A DNA stretch of 64,000 nucleotides. Source: Alkalihalobacillus sp. LMS39. GTDB taxonomy: Bacteria; Bacillota; Bacilli; Bacillales; Bacillaceae_F. Positions 7,709-16,617 of the stretch are shown piece after piece. How positions within the stretch are numbered: position 1 is the first letter of the stretch; each line of letters begins with the position of its first letter. The stretch lies in NCBI RefSeq assembly GCF_022812285.1, contig NZ_CP093300.1, forward strand, positions 3,534,001-3,598,000. The letters run 5' to 3'. The notes under the pieces were generated by a model that saw only the letters and a list, made by a program, of their open reading frames with translations, was not told where the DNA came from and ran no database searches. Made by a program: the position numbers and the translations under genes.

Positions 7709-9001
7709 TTATTTTTGAAACTGAGCTTCTTCTGTTGAGCCTTTTAATGCAGTTGTTGACGATGTACCACCAGAAACAACTTGTGCTACTTCATCAAAGT
7801 AACCTGTTCCAACTTCACGTTGGTGGCGAGTCGCTGTATATCCATTTACTTCACTAGCAAATTCCGCTTGTTGTAGCTCTGAATAAGCACCCATTCCTCT
7901 TTCTTTATAACCACGCGCAAGCTCAAACATGCTATGGTTTAACGCATGGAATCCTGCTAACGTAACAAACTGGAACTTATAACCCATTTTCCCAAGTTCA
8001 ACTTGATATTTTTCAATCGTTTCTTTATCAAGATTTGCTTCCCAGTTAAATGATGGCGAGCAATTGTAGGCTAACATTTTTCCAGGGAATTTAGCGTGAA
8101 TCGCATCCGCAAATTGTTTTGCTTCTTCTAAGCTTGGTTTTGACGTTTCGCACCAGATTAAGTCTGCATATGGTGCATAAGCTAATCCACGAGCAATTGC
8201 TTGATCAATTCCCGCATTAGTACGGTAGAATCCTTCTGCTGTTCGCTCACCTGTAATAAATGGAGCATCAACAGGGTCAATATCACTCGTAATTAAATCA
8301 GCTGCATCCGCATCTGTTCGAGCAATAAGAACAGTAGGAACACCACTAACATCAGCAGCTAGACGAGCTGATACTAAATTACGAATCGCGGTTTGTGTTG
8401 GGATTAATACTTTTCCACCTAAATGTCCACACTTTTTCTCAGAAGCTAATTGGTCTTCAAAGTGAACGCCTGAAGCACCGCCTTCGATCATTCCTTTCAT
8501 TAATTCGAACACATTTAACTGACCACCAAAACCAGCTTCTGCATCAGCAACGATTGGTGCAAAATAATCAACATCACCATTGCCTTCCATATGTTGAATT
8601 TGGTCAGCACGTTGCAATGAGTTGTTAATTCTCTTTACAACTTGAGGAACACTATTTGCCGGATATAAACTTTGGTCTGGATACATTTGTCCTGCAATGT
8701 TAGCATCTGCTGCAACTTGCCATCCACTTAAGTAAATCGCTTTTAAGCCTGCCTTTACTTGTTGAACAGCCTGCCCCCCTGTTAGGGCACCTAACGCATT
8801 AATATAAGGCTCATTATTGATTAAGTTCCATAGTTTTTCAGATCCCCTTCTAGCTAACGTATGTTCAATTTGAACAGAACCACGAAGGCGTACAACGTCT
8901 TCAGCACTATAAGGTCTTTCAATCCCTAACCATCTTTCATTCGTATCCCAATCAAATTGCAATTCTTTCACTTGTTCTTCTCTTGTCGTATTGTTTGTCA
9001 T
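7709..9001 (-). CDS. aceA: Isocitrate lyase
   Basis: Cleaves isocitrate to succinate and glyoxylate, the first step of the glyoxylate shunt, allowing growth on acetate or fatty acids. The catalytic motif KKCGH is at about residue 190, and [10 protein letters not shown] lies near 310. The 430-residue length from the chosen start is typical. I place the start at the ATG at 9001 ([10 protein letters not shown]), 9 bases after GGGAG; the longer reading frame from 9043 adds a lysine-rich stretch with no family counterpart. It is second in the operon, 29 bases after malate synthase. Confidence 0.95.
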   Translation of the reverse strand: MTNNTTREEQVKELQFDWDTNERWLGIERPYSAEDVVRLRGSVQIEHTLARRGSEKLWNLINNEPYINALGALTGGQAVQQVKAGLKAIYLSGWQVAADANIAGQMYPDQSLYPANSVPQVVKRINNSLQRADQIQHMEGNGDVDYFAPIVADAEAGFGGQLNVFELMKGMIEGGASGVHFEDQLASEKKCGHLGGKVLIPTQTAIRNLVSARLAADVSGVPTVLIARTDADAADLITSDIDPVDAPFITGERTAEGFYRTNAGIDQAIARGLAYAPYADLIWCETSKPSLEEAKQFADAIHAKFPGKMLAYNCSPSFNWEANLDKETIEKYQVELGKMGYKFQFVTLAGFHALNHSMFELARGYKERGMGAYSELQQAEFASEVNGYTATRHQREVGTGYFDEVAQVVSGGTSSTTALKGSTEEAQFQK

Positions 9002-9030
9002 ATACTCCATCTCCCTTTTCATCTTTTTTA

Positions 9031-10620
9031 TTATTGAATACATTCATAACCAGGAACTGTTAAAAATTCTTCAAACTCATCATTTTCAATAAGTGAGATA
9101 AATAGTTTACTTGCCTCATCAAATCTTCCGCTCTGGTAGACCCCAACCCCCAGATTTTCTTTGATTTTCTCCAATTCTTCTTTTTGTAATTGGTGTACAA
9201 GTTCTAATGTCACTTTTTCTCCTGTATTTAAAACACCTTTAGGATGACGAATCCATTGCCATACTTGCGCTCTTGATATTTCCGCTGTTGCTGCGTCTTC
9301 CATTAAGTTATTGATTGGTGCAGCCCCGTGCCCGCGCAACCAATATTCGATATATTGAATTCCAACACTTATGTTTGTTCTAAGTCCGTCCTCTGTTATC
9401 GTCCCCTCTGGTATTTCAACTAAATCTTGGGCACTTACATTGACATCCTCACGTTTTTTATCAATTTGATTTGGTGTTGGCATATATTTGTCGAATACTT
9501 CTTTCGCTACGGGAACTAACGCGGGATGTGCAACCCATGTTCCATCATGCCCGTTTGTTGCTTCTCTTTCTTTATCTGCGCGAACTTTAGCAAATGCTTC
9601 TTCATTCGCTTTCTCATCATTTTTCACTGGGATTTGCGCAGCCATCCCCCCTATAGCTGGAGCGTTTCTTCTATGACATGTTTTAATCGCTAATGTCGAA
9701 TACGCTTTCATAAAAGGGACAGTCATTGTCACTTGTGAACGGTCTGGTAAAATGACGTCCGGATGATTTCGAAATCTCTTTAAGTAACTAAAAATATAAT
9801 CCCATCTTCCACAATTTAACCCTGCTGAATGTTCTTTTAATTCGTATAAAATTTCATCCATTTCAAACGCTGCCATAATCGTTTCGATTAATACAGTTGC
9901 TTTAATTGTTCCTTCAGGGATAGAAAGCTCTCGTTGGGCATATACAAAAATGTCATTCCATAATCTAGCTTCTAGGTGACTTTCAAGTTTCGGCAAGTAA
10001 AAGTAAGGTCCTGAACCATTTTCAATCAATGTTTTTGCATTATGATAAAAATAAAGTCCAAAATCTACTAAACTACCTGAAATCGGTATTCCATCAAACG
10101 TAATTTGCTTTTCGACTAAGTGCAACCCTCTAGGACGAACAACTAAAGTCGCAATTTCATCTTTAAGTTTGTATTCTTTCTGAGTTACTTCATTAACAAA
10201 ACGAATGTTTTTTCGAATCGCATCACGCAAATTGATTTGTCCATTCATATTGTTGTCCCATGTTGGTGAGTTGGCATCTTCAAAATCGGCCATAAACACT
10301 TTTGCACCAGAGTTTAAAGCGTTAATAATCATTTTGCGGTCAACTGGTCCTGTAATTTCCACACGGCGATCTAGCAAATCCGTTGGCAATGGAGCAATTT
10401 CCCACTCACTTTTTCTGATCGTCTCTGTTTCGGGCAAAAAGTTTGGCATGATCCCTTTATCAATTTCTAGCTGTCGTACTTGCCTTCTCTTTAGGAGTTC
10501 AACTCGTCTTTTATCAAATCTCCGAACCAATTTTTCTACGAACAAAAGAGCTTCTGGCGTTAAAACCTCTTCATAACGATTCACATGGTTTATTTCCAAA
10601 CTCGTTTTTATCTGATTCAC
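9031..10620 (-). CDS. aceB: Malate synthase A
   Basis: Condenses glyoxylate with acetyl-CoA to malate, completing the glyoxylate shunt with AceA. About 530 residues, the length of the A isoform. Landmarks: [17 protein letters not shown] near residue 110, the active-site segment [13 protein letters not shown] near 215-228, [14 protein letters not shown] near 265, and MTVPFMKAY near 300. The GTG at 10620 is preferred because GGAGGGAGAGG lies directly before it; the in-frame ATG at 10638 overlaps that site and has no ribosome site of its own. A 17-bp-spaced sigma-A promoter and a perfect inverted repeat lie upstream. Confidence 0.93.
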   Translation of the reverse strand: MNQIKTSLEINHVNRYEEVLTPEALLFVEKLVRRFDKRRVELLKRRQVRQLEIDKGIMPNFLPETETIRKSEWEIAPLPTDLLDRRVEITGPVDRKMIINALNSGAKVFMADFEDANSPTWDNNMNGQINLRDAIRKNIRFVNEVTQKEYKLKDEIATLVVRPRGLHLVEKQITFDGIPISGSLVDFGLYFYHNAKTLIENGSGPYFYLPKLESHLEARLWNDIFVYAQRELSIPEGTIKATVLIETIMAAFEMDEILYELKEHSAGLNCGRWDYIFSYLKRFRNHPDVILPDRSQVTMTVPFMKAYSTLAIKTCHRRNAPAIGGMAAQIPVKNDEKANEEAFAKVRADKEREATNGHDGTWVAHPALVPVAKEVFDKYMPTPNQIDKKREDVNVSAQDLVEIPEGTITEDGLRTNISVGIQYIEYWLRGHGAAPINNLMEDAATAEISRAQVWQWIRHPKGVLNTGEKVTLELVHQLQKEELEKIKENLGVGVYQSGRFDEASKLFISLIENDEFEEFLTVPGYECIQ

Positions 10621-10645
10621 ACTTTCCTCTCCCTCCATTTTTGTT

Positions 10646-10661
10646 ACTGTAGTAATACAGT
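10646..10661 (-). promoter_or_regulatory. Candidate repressor operator in the aceB leader
   Basis: ACTGTA-GTAA-TACAGT is a perfect 6+6 inverted repeat, 10-25 bases downstream of the -10 box and ahead of the aceB ribosome site. Its position suits a repressor of the glyoxylate operon. The regulator is unknown. Confidence 0.45.
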
Positions 10662-10678
10662 TTTTATTTTATGAATTT

Positions 10679-10707
10679 ATAATATAACAGTTTTTTAGTA
10701 ATATCAA
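10679..10707 (-). promoter_or_regulatory. Sigma-A promoter of aceB-aceA
   Basis: On the minus strand TTGATA (10702-10707) and TATTAT (10679-10684) are separated by 17 bp. Transcription would start near 10672. Confidence 0.7.
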
Positions 10708-10817
10708 CCACTTTTTTATCTTTTTTTCTATTTTTTTTTAATAACTGAAAAAAAACCGTCTTATTAACGTAATAAACCATCAATTGTTTCATTACTTAAT
10801 ACCACTCACTACCTCTG

Positions 10818-10826
10818 TGTTATAAT
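10818..10826 (+). promoter_or_regulatory. Extended -10 promoter of the thiamin-salvage operon
   Basis: TGTTATAAT is an extended -10 element with no good -35. It lies about 110 bases before the riboswitch and is the best promoter candidate in the 228-bp AT-rich stretch between the aceB promoter and the riboswitch. Confidence 0.5.
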
Positions 10827-10935
10827 ACATAAAAACAATATGTTCATGATTTTTATAGAAGAATAGTCCTTTTGGTTGAGTTTTCCTTTTATCTGTGATA
10901 GCTTTTATCATAGATAGTTACAGTCAAATATGGAT

Positions 10936-11030
10936 TACCACTAGGGGTGCTTATATAGCTGAGAAAGGTTAACAACCTAAACCCTATGAACCTGATCTAG
11001 GTAACACTAGCGGAGGGAAGTGGATGGACG
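10936..11030 (+). ncRNA. TPP riboswitch (THI element)
   Basis: Contains the conserved thi-box blocks in order: CTAGGGGTGC, GCTGAGA, ACCCTATGAACCTGATCTAG, then GTAACACTAGCGGAGGGAAG. This is an aptamer that binds thiamin pyrophosphate. It precedes a terminator hairpin and the ylmB-tenA-thiZXY operon, so thiamin sufficiency should shut off salvage. Confidence 0.97.
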
Positions 11031-11062
11031 GTTTCGTTGTACTGACATGCGATATTGTACCC

Positions 11063-11100
11063 AAGCTACTTCTTTTCACTGAAGTAGCTTTTTTTATTTT
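11063..11100 (+). terminator. Riboswitch-controlled terminator
   Basis: AAGCTACTTC pairs with GAAGTAGCTT, followed by TTTTTATTTT. It lies between the TPP aptamer and the ylmB ribosome site, the expected expression platform for transcription control. Confidence 0.9.
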
Positions 11101-11120
11101 CTAATAAAAGGAGGTTAGAA

Positions 11121-12407
11121 ATGACAAACTCAAAAGAGCTTATGAATCTATTACATGCGGTGGAAACAAATAAAGAAGAATTACTTTCCCTGATCAAAAC
11201 ACTCATTGCCTTTGAAACACCAAGTCCACCTGCTAGAAATACAAAAGAAGCCCAACAATTTATCGCCGATTATTTGCAATCACTCGGCTTCACCATTGAT
11301 ATGTGGGATGTTTATCACAACGATCCGAATGTTGTTGGCGTCCTAAAAGGAAAACAACCTTCTAGCGCAAATAGCTTGCTCATTAATGGGCATATTGATG
11401 TTGCGGAAGTCCATAAAGATGAACCATGGGAAGAACCACCGTTTTCACCTATTGTGAAAGATGGTATTTTGTATGGTCGTGGTGCAGCTGATATGAAAGG
11501 CGGCTTAGGTTGTGCCTTGTTTGCCTTATCCTTGCTTCAGCGTCATAACATTTCCTTACCTGGGGATCTCATTGTAGAGTCTGTTATAGGAGAAGAAGTC
11601 GGGGAAGCTGGAACATTAGAATGTTGTAAAAAAGGATACACAGCTGACTTTGCCGTTGTCGTTGATACAAGCGATTGCCAAATTCAAGGCCAAGGTGGTG
11701 TCATTACAGGTTGGATAACGATTCAAAGTCCAAACACCTATCATGATGCAACAAGGAGAAATATGATTCATGCAGGTGGTGGGATGTTTGCAGCTAGTGC
11801 GATCGAAAAAATGATGAAAGTCATTTCTAGCTTAAATGAACTTGAACAACATTGGGCCATTACAAAATCATATCCAGGGTTTCCACCCGGCATGACGACG
11901 ATTAACCCGGCCGTCATTGAAGGTGGCAGACATGCTGCATTTATCGCTGATAAATGCGCGTTATGGATTACAGTTCACTTCTATCCAAACGAAAACCATT
12001 ATGATATCGCAAAAGAAGTGGAAAACCATATATTACAAATGGCAAAAGCTGATCCATGGTTACGTGAACACCCACCTATTTTTCAATGGGGTGGCACATC
12101 GATGATTGAAGAAAGAGGCGAAATTTTTCCTTCTTTAGAAATCGACCCTACACACCCAGGTGTTCAACAGCTTGCACAAGCCCACCAGCATGTGTTTCAT
12201 GAAAACGTACAAATTAGCATGTCCCCTACTGTAACTGACGGTGGATGGTTAGGTGAGGCTGGAATTCCTACGGTCATTTATGGTCCTGGAAAACTCCAAC
12301 ATGCTCATGCTGTAAATGAACAAGTGTCAGTTGACGAGTTAGTTCATTTCACTAAAGTTCTATTAACTTTTATTTACGAGTGGTGTCATTCAAAAAAAGG
12401 AGTGTAA
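11121..12407 (+). CDS. ylmB: Formylaminopyrimidine deformylase YlmB (thiamin salvage)
   Basis: An M20/ArgE-family zinc hydrolase of 428 residues. In Bacillus it deformylates N-formyl-4-amino-5-aminomethyl-2-methylpyrimidine, a base-catalysed breakdown product of thiamin, so that TenA can use it. Metal ligands are visible in INGHIDVAEV near residue 90 and GRGAADMKGGLG near 120, with GEEVGEAGT near 155. A single ArgE-like sequence could be mistaken for a general peptidase, but the riboswitch and the four following genes fix the assignment. It starts after AAAGGAGG. tenA begins 3 bases after the stop. Confidence 0.93.
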   Translation: MTNSKELMNLLHAVETNKEELLSLIKTLIAFETPSPPARNTKEAQQFIADYLQSLGFTIDMWDVYHNDPNVVGVLKGKQPSSANSLLINGHIDVAEVHKDEPWEEPPFSPIVKDGILYGRGAADMKGGLGCALFALSLLQRHNISLPGDLIVESVIGEEVGEAGTLECCKKGYTADFAVVVDTSDCQIQGQGGVITGWITIQSPNTYHDATRRNMIHAGGGMFAASAIEKMMKVISSLNELEQHWAITKSYPGFPPGMTTINPAVIEGGRHAAFIADKCALWITVHFYPNENHYDIAKEVENHILQMAKADPWLREHPPIFQWGGTSMIEERGEIFPSLEIDPTHPGVQQLAQAHQHVFHENVQISMSPTVTDGGWLGEAGIPTVIYGPGKLQHAHAVNEQVSVDELVHFTKVLLTFIYEWCHSKKGV

Positions 12408-12410
12408 TAA

Positions 12411-13085
12411 ATGAAATTTACAGAGCGCTTACATAAAAAAGCAACGCCAATATGGAGAAAAAGTCATGACCATCCTTTTGTACAAGGAATTGGTCAAGGT
12501 ACACTTGAACTTGATAAATTTCAATTTTTCATGTGCCAGGATTACCTTTATTTAATTGACTATGCTCGTCTCTTTGCTTTAGGAAGCTTAAAAGCTCAGG
12601 ATTTAAAAACGATGTCAACCTTCGCAAACTTATTAGACTCTACGTTAAATGTGGAAATGGATTTACACCGACAATATGCAAAACGTCTCGGTATCTCGAT
12701 AGAACAACTAGAAGCGACGAAAGCAGCTCCAACGACATTAGCTTATAGTGGATATATGTTAAATGTGTCCCAACGCGGGTCACTTGCAGAACTTGTTGCT
12801 GCCGTCCTTCCTTGCACATGGAGTTATTATGAAATTGGAAAAGAGCTTTCGCAACTTCCAGGGGCAACCGAACATGAAACTTACGGGGAATGGGTTTCCA
12901 TGTATTGCTCTGAAGAGTTTGGCCAATTAGCCGATTGGCTCATTGACCTCTTAGATGAATTAGCTACTGGTCTTCCAGAATCTCAATTAGAGAAGCTTGA
13001 AGAAATCTTTTTAAATACTAGCCGGTATGAGTATATGTTTTGGGATATGTCCTATAACAAAGACATGTGGCCAACAGATGAATAA
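12411..13085 (+). CDS. tenA: Aminopyrimidine aminohydrolase (thiaminase II)
   Basis: Hydrolyses aminomethylpyrimidine to hydroxymethylpyrimidine (HMP) for thiamin synthesis. An all-helical protein of 224 residues. Catalytic residues known from B. subtilis TenA are all visible: Asp in MCQDYLYLIDY near residue 44, the nucleophilic Cys in VLPCTWSYYEIG near 134, and Glu in SRYEYMFWDMSYN near 206. It starts after AAAGGAGTG, and its stop overlaps the thiZ start by 8 bases. It is a cytoplasmic partner of YlmB and the ThiXYZ importer. Confidence 0.95.
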   Translation: MKFTERLHKKATPIWRKSHDHPFVQGIGQGTLELDKFQFFMCQDYLYLIDYARLFALGSLKAQDLKTMSTFANLLDSTLNVEMDLHRQYAKRLGISIEQLEATKAAPTTLAYSGYMLNVSQRGSLAELVAAVLPCTWSYYEIGKELSQLPGATEHETYGEWVSMYCSEEFGQLADWLIDLLDELATGLPESQLEKLEEIFLNTSRYEYMFWDMSYNKDMWPTDE

Positions 13086-13857
13086 CACACCCCTATTATC
13101 ATTTCATCAGCTTTCTTTTTCTTATCCACAGAAAAAGGCAGAACAATCACAAATCGTTTTGAAAGATTTATCCTTTACCATTCAGCAAGGTGAATTTGTT
13201 AGCATCCTTGGCCCAAGCGGTTCTGGCAAAAGTACGATTTTTCGGCTAATTACCGGTTTAGAAAAACAGATTACGGGAGACATCACCTTCCAAACAGAAA
13301 CAAATGGAAATCGGTTAGGGAAAGTGGGACTTATGCCGCAACAAGATATGCTATTGGAATGGCGAACCGTCCTAGATAATGTAATTCTCCCACTCGAAGT
13401 GAGTGGAAAAAGCAAAAAAGAAGCAAAAGAAATTGCCCTTTCTTTTTTTCCATCTTTCGGTTTGCAAGGAACAGAAAAAAAGTACCCTCATCAATTATCA
13501 GGTGGTATGAAGCAACGGGCATCTTTTTTACGGGCTATGCTCGGTGGAAGCGAGTTATTACTCCTTGATGAACCGTTTAGCTCTCTTGATGCGATGACAA
13601 AACTGACAATGCAAGAATGGTTGCTTGCAAAATGGGACGAATTAAATAGTACGATTTTATTTATTACTCATGATGTAGATGAAGCGCTTTTTTTATCTGA
13701 TCGAATCATTTTATTTACAGAAACACCGTTAACGACGTTTGAGGAAATTTCACTGCCACTTCGTCGACCACGGTCCATTGATGATTTATTGACACAAGAG
13801 TTGACCGAATTAAAACGGTCCATTTTAAATCGGCTAAGACAGAAGGTGTCAGTATGA
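13078..13857 (+). CDS. thiZ: ATPase of the HMP-precursor ABC importer ThiXYZ
   Basis: Couples ATP hydrolysis to uptake of formylaminopyrimidine. Landmarks: Walker A GPSGSGKST near residue 44, Q-loop LMPQQDMLLEW, signature LSGGMKQR near 137, Walker B LLLLDEPF near 160, and switch histidine in FITHDVDEAL. The start at 13078 (MNNTPLLSF) overlaps the end of tenA; the longer frame from 13027 lies inside tenA and is rejected. It is 259 residues, normal for NitT/TauT-type ATPases. The stop overlaps the thiX start by 4 bases. Confidence 0.93.
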   Translation: MNNTPLLSFHQLSFSYPQKKAEQSQIVLKDLSFTIQQGEFVSILGPSGSGKSTIFRLITGLEKQITGDITFQTETNGNRLGKVGLMPQQDMLLEWRTVLDNVILPLEVSGKSKKEAKEIALSFFPSFGLQGTEKKYPHQLSGGMKQRASFLRAMLGGSELLLLDEPFSSLDAMTKLTMQEWLLAKWDELNSTILFITHDVDEALFLSDRIILFTETPLTTFEEISLPLRRPRSIDDLLTQELTELKRSILNRLRQKVSV

Positions 13858-14603
13858 AGTTACGCTATTCGGTTTATTCCTTACTGTTCCTAAGCATGAT
13901 TGGAATAGGATGGGAGCTGTGGGCTAAATATTATAACAAACCGTATTTACTCCCTGCTCCCTCTCATATTGGACAAAAAATGGTGGAATTACATGATATT
14001 CTCTTTTTTGTCCACCTTCCAGCGACATTGCAAATTGTAGTTATCGGGCTAACGATTTCGATTGTTTTTGGGGTGGGGTTAGCGATTTGGATGAACACAA
14101 ATGTAACAGCAGAAAAAACATTTTTTCCGATTGTTATTGCTTCACAAACAATTCCAATCATTGCTTTAGCCCCTATATTTGTTTTATGGTTTGGCTATAC
14201 GATTTGGAGCAAAGTCGTTGTGACCGTGTTAATTACGTTTTTCCCTATTACAGTTAGTACGTTTGATGGGTTACGTTCAACTAAAAGCGAACATTTAGAT
14301 TTATTAAAAACAATGGGAGCTAGTCGGTTTCAGCTTTTTACAAAAATTCAACTTCCAACCGCTCTTCCTTATTTTTACTCAGGTTTAAAAGTGGCTGTAA
14401 CCTTAAGTGTTATCGGCGCAGCAATTGGAGAATGGTTAGGCGCCGATGCAGGGTTAGGCTATTTTAGTAGAAGAATGATGACCCAATTTGACGGGCCGGG
14501 TGTATTCGCACCAATTGTTTGGTTATCTATACTTGGCATTACACTATTTTTACTCGTAAAACTACTAGAAACAATAACATTAAAATGGAGGAATTTATCT
14601 TGA
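13854..14603 (+). CDS. thiX: Permease of the HMP-precursor ABC importer
   Basis: The membrane subunit of ThiXYZ, 249 residues with about six hydrophobic segments. The cytoplasmic coupling loop is at about residues 143-165 (KTMGASRFQLFTKIQLP), the expected EAA-type motif of the NitT/TauT permease family. It starts by ATGA overlap with thiZ, and its stop overlaps the thiY start. Confidence 0.92.
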   Translation: MKLRYSVYSLLFLSMIGIGWELWAKYYNKPYLLPAPSHIGQKMVELHDILFFVHLPATLQIVVIGLTISIVFGVGLAIWMNTNVTAEKTFFPIVIASQTIPIIALAPIFVLWFGYTIWSKVVVTVLITFFPITVSTFDGLRSTKSEHLDLLKTMGASRFQLFTKIQLPTALPYFYSGLKVAVTLSVIGAAIGEWLGADAGLGYFSRRMMTQFDGPGVFAPIVWLSILGITLFLLVKLLETITLKWRNLS

Positions 14604-15637
14604 AACACTATTTTCTATTTGCAATATGCTCACTATTATTATTAAGTGCTTGTGGTTCCGAACAACCAACTGAAGGTGAAAGTCAACCTGAAGCGGGAGA
14701 AGATGACTTACAAGAAACGGTAGAACCCGCTGATTTAACAAGTATGGATATTATGCTAGATTGGTACCCAAATGCTGTTCATTCATATTTATATGCAGCA
14801 TTAGAAGAAGGATATTTTGAAGAAGAAGGGTTGGATGTCAATATTCGCTTTCCAGCAAATCCAACTGACCCTATTAATTTAGCAGCAACAGGCGGTGTTA
14901 CTCTCGGAATCACATACCAACCAGATGTTATTATGGCAAGGGAAAAAGGGGTTCCTGTCGTGTCTGTCGCAGCGATTGTGCGCTCTCCTTTAAACCACTT
15001 AATGGTCATGGCCGATAGTGACATTCAATCTCCTCAAGATCTAGTTGGCAAAAGTGTCGGGTACCCGGGTATTCCTGTTAACGAACCATTGTTAAAAACA
15101 ATGGTTGAGTCAGATGGTGGGAATATAGAAGATGTTTCTCTAGTTGATGTTGGTTTTGAATTAGGGTCATCAATCGTAAGTAACAGAGTCGATGCCGTCA
15201 TTGGCACTTATATTAATCATGAATACCCTGTTTTAGTTGAACAAGGCCATGACATTCGTTATTTTAACCCAACGGATTATGGTGTTCCTTCGTATTATGA
15301 GCTTGTTATTGTTACAAATGAAGAAACACTTGAGAATGAGCGAGAAAACATTGAAGCTTTTTGGCGTGCTGCAACGAAGGGATATGAACTAATGAAAGAA
15401 AATCCTTCGAAAAGTCTAGATATTCTATTTGCAAACCAAGACCAAGTGAATTTCCCGTTAATTCGTGCCGTTGAAGACCAATCGATTGAAATTTTACTTT
15501 CAAAGATGGAAGAAGAGGGAGAGCCATTTGGTAGTCAGTCTCTTGAGTCATGGCAAGAAGTTATTAATTGGCTTAAAGAAGAAGGACTTATCGAAAACCC
15601 TCCAGAAGCAAAGGAGATTTTTACACCGTTAAACTAA
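14600..15637 (+). CDS. thiY: Formylaminopyrimidine-binding lipoprotein of the ABC importer
   Basis: The extracellular binding component, NMT1/THI5-like family, 345 residues. I place the start at a TTG at 14600 because GGAGG at 14587 lies 8 bases before it; the TTG overlaps the thiX TGA stop. A lipoprotein signal follows, with lipobox LSAC at about residue 18. An acidic low-complexity linker precedes the mature domain, which opens MLDWYPNAVHSYLYAALEEG, the pyrimidine-binding family's typical start. The rare TTG start may keep binding-protein synthesis coupled to thiX. A terminator follows. Confidence 0.93.
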   Translation: MKHYFLFAICSLLLLSACGSEQPTEGESQPEAGEDDLQETVEPADLTSMDIMLDWYPNAVHSYLYAALEEGYFEEEGLDVNIRFPANPTDPINLAATGGVTLGITYQPDVIMAREKGVPVVSVAAIVRSPLNHLMVMADSDIQSPQDLVGKSVGYPGIPVNEPLLKTMVESDGGNIEDVSLVDVGFELGSSIVSNRVDAVIGTYINHEYPVLVEQGHDIRYFNPTDYGVPSYYELVIVTNEETLENERENIEAFWRAATKGYELMKENPSKSLDILFANQDQVNFPLIRAVEDQSIEILLSKMEEEGEPFGSQSLESWQEVINWLKEEGLIENPPEAKEIFTPLN

Positions 15638-15644
15638 AAAAGAA

Positions 15645-15687
15645 AAAGGTGAGACCAGATGTGTTTTTACACTGTGGTCTCACCTTT
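15645..15687. terminator. Terminator of the thiamin-salvage operon
   Basis: AAAGGTGAGACCA pairs with TGGTCTCACCTTT around a 17-base loop. It lies between convergent thiY and the DUF4309 lipoprotein gene and can serve both. Confidence 0.85.
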
Positions 15688-15721
15688 AATTTAGACGAAG
15701 TTGTCTAAAGGTCTATCTAGC

Positions 15722-16312
15722 TTAAACATTATCTTCAATCGGCTCATTAAAATTTAATCGAATCCAAGCATAATGAATAGTTCCTTCTTTCTCTTTTGTC
15801 TCAAATTGGAGAATATGCTTTCCAACATGATATTCATACGCCCAAAAATCTTCCATTTCATTATATTCAACAATATCTGGTGTGCCGAGCGCATGATACA
15901 AATCACTAACCACCTTCTCGTGTTCTTCAAAAGGGACCGCAATCGCACTCGTTTTATTTGTTTCTGGATTAATAAAAAAAGTGACATGAGTATAATCTAG
16001 AAACTGACCACCATTATAATATCCTTCTTCTAGTGGTTCGCCAAATTGTGTAAGCACCTGTTCTTTTTCCGTTCCAATCGCAAGTGGAATGTCGGCTAAA
16101 TATCCTTCATACGCCTTTTCAATCCAGGTAAAATCTAACGTCTCTTCTTTCCCCTCTACAGACACCGTTTTGCTAGCAATATTAATGGTCTTTACTTCTT
16201 GTTCGTTTATTTGAACTTTTTCCTTATCTACCAGTTCTAGTCCATTTTCCTGTCCACAACCGCCTAGTAAAATGAGAATTAACAACAATATCAACCAGTT
16301 CACTTTTTTCAT
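15722..16312 (-). CDS. DUF4309-like lipoprotein of unknown function
   Basis: A secreted lipoprotein of 196 residues. Signal peptide with lipobox LLGGC at about residue 19. The mature part has the pattern IPLAIGTEKEQVLTQFGEP near residues 76-94 that I associate with the DUF4309 family (B. subtilis YjgB-like), and a beta-rich C-terminus. No catalytic motif is visible. It is a monocistronic gene with its own ribosome site, GAGGTGAGG. The family call is by eye only. Confidence 0.7.
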   Translation of the reverse strand: MKKVNWLILLLILILLGGCGQENGLELVDKEKVQINEQEVKTINIASKTVSVEGKEETLDFTWIEKAYEGYLADIPLAIGTEKEQVLTQFGEPLEEGYYNGGQFLDYTHVTFFINPETNKTSAIAVPFEEHEKVVSDLYHALGTPDIVEYNEMEDFWAYEYHVGKHILQFETKEKEGTIHYAWIRLNFNEPIEDNV

Positions 16313-16545
16313 TTTGCCTCACCTCTCCAATAATTAAGACAAATCCATTTATACTCTCTGTTTACCCAATATCCTATGTCTCTATTCATGGAACAGAAAT
16401 ATATCAGTATCTAGTCATTTGTATTCTATGTTTCTATTCTTTACATTAGACGTGATAAGGAGCCTTTTCGTTTCATTTTTTTAATACTAGTCTTGTGAAG
16501 CAACGACCTCCCATGTAACCACCAGAGAATCGAAAATATAACGAA
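16313..16545. other. Intergenic stretch with nothing recognised
   Basis: It lies between the DUF4309 lipoprotein gene and the terminator of the GGDEF/EAL gene. I see no open frame with a ribosome site and no repeat. It presumably holds the lipoprotein promoter, but no clear -35/-10 pair stands out. Confidence 0.5.
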
Positions 16546-16581
16546 AAAACGCTTTTGAGAATCTTATCTCAAAAGCGTTTT
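16546..16581 (-). terminator. Terminator of the GGDEF/EAL gene
   Basis: A 15-bp perfect stem, AAAACGCTTTTGAGA with its complement, around a 6-base loop. On the minus strand a T-rich tail follows. It is almost identical in design to the hairpin at 19672. Confidence 0.85.
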
Positions 16582-16617
16582 GTGGCTATGGTTTCATTAC
16601 CTTTCTATTTAATCAAC

